Assembly (NCBI GenBank): GCA_913060565.1
Contig: CAJXRU010000022.1
Location: forward strand, 1 to 41,078
DNA from: an uncultured Gammaproteobacteria bacterium
GTDB lineage: Bacteria; Pseudomonadota; Gammaproteobacteria; Enterobacterales; Psychrobiaceae
Reading direction: 5' to 3'
Length of the DNA: 41,078 nt
Shown: positions 34,615 to 41,078 of the stretch, one piece after another
Position numbering within the stretch: the stretch's first letter is position 1
Layout: every line of letters begins with the position of its first letter
Position numbers and translations under genes: made by a program
Notes under the pieces: model-generated
Database searches by the model: none
Told to the model about the DNA's origin: nothing
Seen by the model: only the letters and a program-made list of their open reading frames with translations

Positions 34615-35031
34615 TCAAGTAAAGAAATAACACCCAGAATTTAACATATTTAAAAACCCACAAATCAACCATAACGGCTTGATTCCATTACGTAATGGGC
34701 GATAAAAGCGTAAAAGGTATGACTGATAGTCAGAATTATGCGCTTGTTTCGCTAATGCAATTGCAAGCAATGTGACTAACATCACAAACCATATTTCAAT
34801 TGACAAGATAGCTGCAAGTAATGTGTAAAACGTATCTTGAATTGCGGGGGGCTCAAGTCCTTTTTTAAACAACGGTACACACAGTAATAAATACAGCCAA
34901 GACACAATGATAAATGATATAGCTACCGCTTTTCGATATTCAAACGGGGACTTCTCACTGAAATAGACGCCAATCACCGTCATTACACCCCACCCCATGT
35001 TTATGTATATAAACAGTTCAAAATATGACAT
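34615..35031 (-). CDS. Hypothetical four-TM membrane protein
   Basis: A 138-residue integral membrane protein with about four hydrophobic helices (FELFIYINMGWGVMTVIGVYF; AVAISFIIVSWLYLLLCVPLF; LLAAILSIEIWFVMLVTLLAIAL; PLWLICGFLNMLNSGCYFF). I recognise no family. Start ATG 35031 was chosen because GGGA lies 6 bases upstream; ATG 35043 and 35076 in frame are alternatives. It lies between the HELAH lipoprotein (same strand) and the divergent sensor kinase; function is unknown. Confidence 0.6.
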   Translation of the reverse strand: MSYFELFIYINMGWGVMTVIGVYFSEKSPFEYRKAVAISFIIVSWLYLLLCVPLFKKGLEPPAIQDTFYTLLAAILSIEIWFVMLVTLLAIALAKQAHNSDYQSYLLRFYRPLRNGIKPLWLICGFLNMLNSGCYFFT

Positions 35032-35214
35032 TTTCTTTCCCATTATTCTTATAGAAATTGGCAATCGCCAATACAAAACTGGCGCAGTTTAACAAGGAAT
35101 AAACTTCATCGCCGTAAATTACTGTCTAAATTGCATCTTATAACGATGTAAATTTGATTATTTACTATGTCCACCTAACCTTAAACAATAAGTACTCTTT
35201 CTTGAGGATTATCT

Positions 35215-37527
35215 TTGCGCGTATTTATCATTTTAACAGTCACCCTACTTTGTTGTTTTAGCAGCATACTTAACGCGACTATAAAAATTGGAATGCCAAC
35301 AGACTTTCCCCCATACATAATCCACACTCAACAGAAGCCACAGGGATTATTCATAGATTATTGGAACCTAGTCGCAAGTAAGTCCAACTTGAAGATCGAA
35401 TTCATTCCTATGACATTAAAAGAAATGTTAGCGGGCGTAGAAACTGGAACTATCGATATTCCATTGGCCTATTTCTATTTTAAAGAAATGGAAAGCTCTT
35501 TGACTTACATAAAGACGCTAGCACCAGTGCATAACGATATTTACTTAAAGACTGTCACTCGACATAAAGGCGCCAACTTAATTGATCTTACAAATAAACG
35601 GATTGCCGTTTTGGAAAGCTCAATGTTCTTTAGGTACCTTAGTAAAAACCATCCTGAAGTAATACCAGTAACCTTTACCGCGATAACTGAACTGTCTCAG
35701 CTTATAAAAAACGAAGAGATAGATGGTTTTTTAGGAGAACGCCAAACCTCTTGGCGGTTTATCAATCAATCAAACTTGTTAGGAAAGGTAAAGCGAATTG
35801 AAATTCCACAGTTAGATAATCATTTTCACATAGCACTTCCTAACGATAATAAGATGCTTATGAATATAATTACAGAGGCCATTTCGAAAGTAGAACCCTC
35901 TGAATTTAAACATTTAGCAGAAAAATGGCTTAAAGACGAAACACAGATTAACCGCCATTTTCCCAATGCCTTAATTTACTCCACAAAGAATCAAGGTCCG
36001 AGTTCCTCTCATGAATTAATAGAGAAAAAGACCGCTCCGGAAGTAAACACAAACGACTTACATCTCAACTTATTTGAACATTTAGCACCGTATGTGATTC
36101 AAGACTCCATCGAAAAAGGCATTATTTATGACCTAATTTTACGGGTCTTTTATCACGCCAATATAAACGTAAACCAAATCAGCTATACACATTTTAGAGC
36201 ACTAAACATTGCAATAGACCAAACATCTGACATTGATATTAGTCTGGTGACCTCAAAAAAAAATCAACAGCTCTTCTATTCTGACGAATTACTTCATTTG
36301 CAAAACGTTGTTTTATCTAAAAAATCTAATTTAGTCGCGATTAAACACATTAATGATCTAAAAAAACTTAATGTCATTGGATACAAAGGTGCAAATAGAG
36401 AGTTAGGTAGCCCATTTAAATACACTATTTCTTCACTCGAAAAAACGGCGATAAGTTATAGAGAGCTTGGTAGTAAATTGCAAATTCAAGCACTCTTAGA
36501 TAATGCTGTAGATGCTATCATTATTGATAAAAACATTGCTTTATGGGAATTATCTCAACTTAACATCAACTCTTTCGAACAATTTAATATTGATGATATA
36601 TTCCCGCGAAAATCACCATTATATCTAGCATTTAAAGAGCCAAATTTGGCATCACGCTTTAACATCGGTTTGCGCCAAATCAAGCACAGTGGCTTATTCA
36701 ATAAAATTATCGAAGATTACCAAACAAAACGAGCCCAATTTAAATATAAAAACGCATCAAAAATTGGAGAGATTTTGTCTGACATAGGCAACCGCATTGA
36801 TAAAAGTTTACTTAATAAAAACCTAACCTTTTTATCTACATTACCTAGTGTCTCACAAATAAGCATTACTAAAAAACTGGAAAAAGGAATGGAAAAGCAA
36901 GAAGACTCAAATGTAATATCTCAGCCTTTACCGCCATCAAACACTAGAGTTTTGAACATTGTATTTGACGATAAAGTAATAGATTCGCTGCTAAAAAAGA
37001 ACAAATCCCATATCAACATTCAACCACTAAAAGCGCTGGAAAACTTCAGGGATTATGAGAAGAGATTTACAAAAGAAATTAAATCAAACTTTAGCATAAA
37101 TCTGACTCCTCAAGAGCGAGATTATATAAAGAATAATCCAACACTACCCTATGCTGAAGTCGATTGGCCGCCACTAATACGTATTGAAAATAACAATATG
37201 ATCGGACCAATTGCTGACTATTTAGATCTCGTTAGTCAATTATCAGGACTGCAATTCGAATTAGTTTCGGCAAATAATTGGGAGCATGTACAAAAGCAGT
37301 TTATTGAGGGAAAGACAGCAATTATCCCATCTGTCGACCATACAATAGAACCTCATTCAATATCGATTCCTTACACGGAGTTTAGCTATGCAATTCTCAC
37401 CAAAAAAAACCACCGTTATTACAGTACGATGGAAGAGCTAAAAAATAAAACGATAACCGTCGTTGGTGCCAAGTCCCCCATTGTGAATCAAGAAACATTA
37501 TCCGACCATCAAAATATTAACGAGTGA
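35215..37527 (+). CDS. BvgS-like sensor kinase, N-terminal periplasmic part (frameshifted)
   Basis: 770 residues carrying a signal peptide (about 1-21) and tandem periplasmic substrate-binding domains of the SBP_bac_3 type: the first at about 22-245 (IKIGMPTDFPPYIIHTQQKPQGLFIDYWNLVA), a second degenerate one at about 280-500, and the start of a third from about 625 (FSINLTPQERDYIKNNPTLPYAEVDWPPLIRIENN). The frame ends at TGA 37525 in the middle of the third domain. The +1 frame continues it from 37487 (IKKHYPTIKILTSETTKGAI), through the rest of the domain and a TM helix into a histidine kinase. The start is TTG 35215 with GAGG 7 bases upstream; no ATG precedes the signal peptide. Without the lost part this would be an orphan periplasmic protein. 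Confidence 0.85.
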   Translation: MRVFIILTVTLLCCFSSILNATIKIGMPTDFPPYIIHTQQKPQGLFIDYWNLVASKSNLKIEFIPMTLKEMLAGVETGTIDIPLAYFYFKEMESSLTYIKTLAPVHNDIYLKTVTRHKGANLIDLTNKRIAVLESSMFFRYLSKNHPEVIPVTFTAITELSQLIKNEEIDGFLGERQTSWRFINQSNLLGKVKRIEIPQLDNHFHIALPNDNKMLMNIITEAISKVEPSEFKHLAEKWLKDETQINRHFPNALIYSTKNQGPSSSHELIEKKTAPEVNTNDLHLNLFEHLAPYVIQDSIEKGIIYDLILRVFYHANINVNQISYTHFRALNIAIDQTSDIDISLVTSKKNQQLFYSDELLHLQNVVLSKKSNLVAIKHINDLKKLNVIGYKGANRELGSPFKYTISSLEKTAISYRELGSKLQIQALLDNAVDAIIIDKNIALWELSQLNINSFEQFNIDDIFPRKSPLYLAFKEPNLASRFNIGLRQIKHSGLFNKIIEDYQTKRAQFKYKNASKIGEILSDIGNRIDKSLLNKNLTFLSTLPSVSQISITKKLEKGMEKQEDSNVISQPLPPSNTRVLNIVFDDKVIDSLLKKNKSHINIQPLKALENFRDYEKRFTKEIKSNFSINLTPQERDYIKNNPTLPYAEVDWPPLIRIENNNMIGPIADYLDLVSQLSGLQFELVSANNWEHVQKQFIEGKTAIIPSVDHTIEPHSISIPYTEFSYAILTKKNHRYYSTMEELKNKTITVVGAKSPIVNQETLSDHQNINE

Positions 37528-37855
37528 GACGACCAAAGGTGCTATTAGCAAAGTTCGAACTGATCAAGCAGTCGCGTATATTGGACACATCATTACGGCA
37601 ATTGATCATGTTCAAAATAAATTTCCAGACTTAAAAATTGCCGGCGTAACTGATTACAAATACGCCCACCACATTCTCATTCAAAAAGGCAGCCCGCAAC
37701 TAGAATCAATTATTAACAAATCAATCGCTGCGATCACCTACCAACAACATCAAAATATTAGAGATACTTGGCTCAAAGTCGATGTTTCACCCAAGGTAGA
37801 TTACACGGTAATTTACAAAATTATCACTGTCTTTATTGCCACTTTTATTGCTATT

Positions 37856-38749
37856 TTGTTCTTTATAAAGACGCTTTTAAAAGCCAATAAAAAAGCGGCT
37901 GTTGCCAATAATAGACTAACTGCCACTATTGCAGAGCTAGAGCTAACTCAAGGTGAACTCACTGGTACCATTGCCCACTTACAATCAGCGCAACAACAAC
38001 TCATTGCCGCCGAAAAAATGGCGAGTCTAGGTAATCTTGTAGCAGGTATAGCTCATGAGATAAACACTCCTGTCGGAGTTGGGTTAACGGGAATATCTCA
38101 CTTCCAAACAATCACCGCTGATTTAACAACTAAATACAACCAACAAACAATGAAGAAGTCTGATTTTGAAAACTATCTTAAGATCTCAAATGAAGCAGCG
38201 TCGTTAATTCACAATAATTTAGAGCGAACTGCTGAACTTGTTCAGAGTTTTAAACAAATCTCCGTTGATCAAAGTAGTGATGAACAAAGAACATTTAATG
38301 TCCTTGAATATATTCATCAAACATTGAACAGTATTCACAATGCAATAAAGCGTTCTGATATCACTATAACTGTTGATTGCGACGAATCATTAACCATTGT
38401 TAGTTTTCCCGGTGCACTATCACAAATAATTACAAATCTCGTTCTTAACGCTTCGATTCATGCATTTGACGACAAAACGCCTGCAAAAAGCATAGTTATT
38501 AGCGCGACTCGCCAAACCGATTCCTTGATACTAAAAGTGACCGATAATGGCAAAGGTATCCCGGAAAACATCGAGAAAAAGATCTTCGACCCTTTCTTTA
38601 CAACCAATAGAGATAATGGCGGCAGTGGTTTAGGCTTGAACATTATTTTCAATGTTGCTACATCACAATTAAAAGGTACGTTGCTGTGCTCCACAAAAGT
38701 TGGCGAAGGGTCTGAATTTACAACCTCATTTCCGTGTAATTTTCAGTGA
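37856..38749 (+). CDS. Histidine kinase, C-terminal part of the split BvgS-like sensor
   Basis: The fragment starts within a TM helix (the open frame actually begins at 37487 and first completes the third substrate-binding domain, then TM at about 37805-37870). A coiled coil follows. The dimerisation box has the phospho-acceptor His in GNLVAGIAHEINTPVG. The HATPase domain has N-box NLVLNASIHAF, G1 DNGKGIPENI, F-box DPFFTTNRDNGG and G2 GGSGLGLNI. All catalytic boxes are intact, so the kinase was recently functional. There is no receiver or response-regulator gene next to it. TTG 37856 is just the first usable start codon of this frame and has no ribosome site. The pair would make one protein of about 1,178 residues. 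Confidence 0.85.
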   Translation: MFFIKTLLKANKKAAVANNRLTATIAELELTQGELTGTIAHLQSAQQQLIAAEKMASLGNLVAGIAHEINTPVGVGLTGISHFQTITADLTTKYNQQTMKKSDFENYLKISNEAASLIHNNLERTAELVQSFKQISVDQSSDEQRTFNVLEYIHQTLNSIHNAIKRSDITITVDCDESLTIVSFPGALSQIITNLVLNASIHAFDDKTPAKSIVISATRQTDSLILKVTDNGKGIPENIEKKIFDPFFTTNRDNGGSGLGLNIIFNVATSQLKGTLLCSTKVGEGSEFTTSFPCNFQ

Positions 38750-39079
38750 TTTTTACTACTACAAAAGAGTGAGAACAATCGTTTTCACTATCTCCCTTCT
38801 TTTCTTACAATACTCCTCATTACAATTTAATCTAGATCATTAATATATAAATACTTTTATCAAAACCCTACACGCTGTAGCCTCTGTAATTTCTATTAGT
38901 AAAATAGGATTAGAAAGTTGATTTCCAACCCCTAAATAGCGTATTATTGACGTAAAATTAGGCAGAAACTCTTAGTAAAGTTTCGCTCATCATTCTGTGG
39001 CGATAAAAATACATTTAAAATCAATTAGTTTAAATGCATTCAATTAAATTAAGCAGTAAGAAAATATAAAGGTTTATTC
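38750..39079. other. 330-bp leader/promoter region of the adhesin gene
   Basis: It starts with a probable weak terminator for the kinase: AGTGAGAAC (38768-38776) pairs with GTTTTCACT (38781-38789), one G-T pair, followed by a pyrimidine-rich stretch. The rest is AT-rich. GAAACT/AGTTTC near 38966-38986 forms a small stem. I see no c-di-GMP riboswitch consensus and no clear promoter. Confidence 0.5.
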
Positions 39080-41078
39080 ATGAATACAATAGTGACAACT
39101 CACAATGCGCAAATCAAAGCAATCATTGGCGAGCTCAAACTGTTAAAAAACAATACAACTACTGAGCTACATGTTGGCGATGAAATTGTTGTCGGTGATA
39201 ACTTAATTCTTACAGATAACGCTGAAATTACAGTGCAATATAGTGATGGTCGCCTTGCCACTTTAAATGGTGATGACGCATCTGAATTCATTGCAAAACT
39301 GAATGAAGAGACAGCGGAAGAAGATCTGACATTTATTGATGACTTACCAGATGAAATTGATGATGTCATTGGCGATATCGATGATGAGATATCTGCTATT
39401 CAATCTCAAATTGAAAATGGCGGCGACCTTGACCTACCAGATACAGCTGCGGGCACAGCATCTGCAGGTGGCGGAATAAGCTTCTCAAGTGTCGCACGAA
39501 CTAACGATGAAACCCTTGCCAACACAGCGTTCCAAAGTGATTCCTTTACTCCAACTGCTATTTCAAATGATAACCCAGAAACAGCAAATTCGTTTGTTGA
39601 AATATCGTCGAGTTTACAAGCGAACTTCACAGTAAACAGCCTCGAAAAAACATCTGATATATCTGGCACAACCACAGGCGTCGTTGAAAATTCACTAGTC
39701 AGCATCACACTCACTGACAACCAAGGTAATCAAGTTGTTGTAAATAATGTAATTGTCACCAATGATGGTTCTTTTTCTACAGATAATGTCGATATATCAT
39801 CACTAACAGATGGTGAAATTACCGCTGTCATCAATGTCATCGATGCAAACAACCAGCCTATTGAAACCCAAGGCGCTGATGAATTAGATACTACTCCCCC
39901 TGCTCAGCCTAGTGTTCAATTAAACGATTCAAACAATGATGGTTTTATCAACCTAGCAGAAAAAAACGCTGGCGTTGATGCGTCAATATCATTAAACGAT
40001 CCAACACTTGAAATCGGCGACATTGTCGAAGTTGTTGTAACGATCGGTAATACGATTATTAATAGTAACATCCCTGTTACTCAAGAAATCATCGATAATC
40101 AGTCAATTACCGTAACACTGGAAAACACTCTGTTAACGAATGATATCCAAGTCACTGTTGCCGCGACAATCGTTGATGACAAAGGTAACCGTTCTCCAAC
40201 AGCACAAGACTCAAGCATCGTAGATATCAATATACCAGGCGGTGAAACAGATCAAGATGGACAAAGCATTAATGCACCGGTTGTTCAGATTAACGAGCAA
40301 TTAGAGGATGACATCATTGATAATACCGAGGCACAGAATCTTGATGCCCGTATTAACATACCTGAAACTGGCGTTGAAGTCGGTGATAGCCTAATTATCA
40401 CTATCAATGGTACTGAGCAACCGCCAATTGAATTAACGCAAGAAATCATTAGTGCTGGATTTACCACCATAATCATTCCACCGTCAGAAATTGTTGATGG
40501 CGAGTCAATTGATGTCGTTGCAAAAGTTACTGACGAGGCTGGTAATAGCTCGAGTGAAGGAAGCGACAGCGCCCAAGTCGATCTTTCTGATTCAAATAAT
40601 GCTATCGGTCCGATTTCGGATGTCGATAATGCAGCAAATACCGTGTCTGAAAACGCAAATATTGGTGATAGCACCGGCGTTCATGCTGATGCCACAGATC
40701 TTGATGGCGATGACATCACCTACTCATTATCTGATAACGCCGATGGCCGCTTCTCGATTGATGCCACCACCGGTGAAATCTCGGTCGCTCAAGAATTAGA
40801 TTTTGATAATGGCGATGGCGGCGATCATGTCGTCACCGTTGTTGCGCTTTCTACGGATGGTTCATCAAGCACTAATGACTTTACGATTAGCGTCACCAAC
40901 GCCGACGGCACAACGCCTGGCGGCGGTGATACTGATAACGCTATCGGTCCGGTAACGGATATCGATGGTGCCAATAATACTGTTTCTGAAAACGCTAATA
41001 TTGGTGATAGCACCGGCGTTCACGCTGATGCCACAGATCTTGATGGCGATGACATCACCTACTCATTATCTGATAACG
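39080..41078 (+). CDS. LapA-like giant adhesin with retention module (partial, N-terminal 666 codons)
   Basis: The start of a large repeat adhesin. Residues 1-110 form the retention module (MNTIVTTHNAQIKAIIGELK, LHVGDEIVVGDNLILTDNAEITVQYSDGRLATL), which plugs the TolC-like exporter and holds the protein at the outer membrane. At residues 122-125 lies TAAG, the motif cut by the LapG protease when c-di-GMP is low. Several Ig-like blocks follow (DTTPPAQPSVQLNDSNNDGFINLAEKN), then cadherin-like repeats of 113 residues (SENANIGDSTGVHADATDLDGD...). The type I secretion signal and RTX repeats should be downstream of the contig end. ATG 39080 has AAAGG upstream. Ser/Thr/Asp/Asn-rich and Cys-free, as usual for such adhesins. 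Confidence 0.9.
   Translation, partial: MNTIVTTHNAQIKAIIGELKLLKNNTTTELHVGDEIVVGDNLILTDNAEITVQYSDGRLATLNGDDASEFIAKLNEETAEEDLTFIDDLPDEIDDVIGDIDDEISAIQSQIENGGDLDLPDTAAGTASAGGGISFSSVARTNDETLANTAFQSDSFTPTAISNDNPETANSFVEISSSLQANFTVNSLEKTSDISGTTTGVVENSLVSITLTDNQGNQVVVNNVIVTNDGSFSTDNVDISSLTDGEITAVINVIDANNQPIETQGADELDTTPPAQPSVQLNDSNNDGFINLAEKNAGVDASISLNDPTLEIGDIVEVVVTIGNTIINSNIPVTQEIIDNQSITVTLENTLLTNDIQVTVAATIVDDKGNRSPTAQDSSIVDINIPGGETDQDGQSINAPVVQINEQLEDDIIDNTEAQNLDARINIPETGVEVGDSLIITINGTEQPPIELTQEIISAGFTTIIIPPSEIVDGESIDVVAKVTDEAGNSSSEGSDSAQVDLSDSNNAIGPISDVDNAANTVSENANIGDSTGVHADATDLDGDDITYSLSDNADGRFSIDATTGEISVAQELDFDNGDGGDHVVTVVALSTDGSSSTNDFTISVTNADGTTPGGGDTDNAIGPVTDIDGANNTVSENANIGDSTGVHADATDLDGDDITYSLSDN
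39443..39454 (+). other. Predicted LapG cleavage motif TAAG in the adhesin
   Basis: ACA GCT GCG GGC encodes Thr-Ala-Ala-Gly at residues 122-125, right after the retention module. In Pseudomonas fluorescens LapA, the periplasmic protease LapG cuts between the two Ala of TAAG to release the adhesin. The motif and position match; lapG and lapD are not in the window. Confidence 0.7.
40598..41078 (+). repeat. Tandem 339-bp cadherin-like repeat in the adhesin (second copy truncated by contig end)
   Basis: The unit starts with Asn-Ala-Ile-Gly-Pro at 40598 and again at 40937, a period of 339 bases (113 codons). The copies are nearly identical over the compared part: from the SENANIG segment on they differ at only two positions, and the last 55 bases of the window (41024-41078) are an exact copy of 40685-40739. 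Confidence 0.92.

Noticed and set aside
38750..39079. c-di-GMP riboswitch before the adhesin gene
   Set aside because: I looked for the conserved GEMM core and tetraloop receptor motifs and did not find them; only short AT-rich stems are present.

Overview
The window reads as a contig from a marine-type gammaproteobacterium, most likely in Alteromonadales (Colwelliaceae or Thalassotalea-like). I infer this from moderate-to-low GC, a large TonB-dependent receptor, CsdE/CsdL, Psp, two-subunit bacterioferritin and a LapA-type adhesin with a retention module; no rRNA or database search supports it. No tRNA, rRNA, CRISPR array, IS element or phage gene was recognised. Both contig ends look technical: bases 1-47 are an Illumina Nextera adapter with its index, and the right end stops inside a near-identical tandem repeat of the adhesin gene.

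Left part (48-6882): the start of a Cus-type metal efflux adaptor and a small Cys/Met/His-rich exported protein (both minus), tesB thioesterase, a Cache-domain chemotaxis receptor, a TonB-dependent receptor and a small DUF4177 protein. An AT-rich island (7333-10879) follows: a UvrA-like ATPase lacking the UvrB-binding region, a RibD-C/DHFR-like reductase, and a divergent TetR regulator behind a perfect 41-bp palindrome. This looks like a self-regulated resistance cassette. A two-gene RND multidrug pump (11071-15342) comes next.

Middle part (15752-23559): a periplasmic YncE-like beta-propeller, a NarL-type response regulator, a PAS-GGDEF protein broken by a one-base frameshift, an AraC regulator divergent from a GMC oxidoreductase, a small membrane protein, an AlkB-like dioxygenase, and two bacterioferritin genes whose ligand losses are complementary (one keeps the ferroxidase site, the other the haem Met).

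Stress and metal block (23953-28941): a psp operon on the minus strand, starting from a good sigma-54 promoter and made of a new small exported protein, pspA, a 32-codon membrane ORF and pspC; an ibpA-type small heat-shock gene with a sigma-32-like promoter and a ROSE-like RNA thermometer; and copA-cueR with a CueR box.

Right part (29110-41078): a zinc-ribbon/TerB-like protein, DUF1244 and csdE, convergent with tcdA/csdL; an aspartoacylase coupled to a small membrane protein; an uncharacterised lipoprotein with a zincin HELAH motif; a membrane protein; a BvgS-like sensor kinase split by a frameshift near 37487; and the first 666 codons of a LapA-like biofilm adhesin with a visible TAAG cleavage motif.
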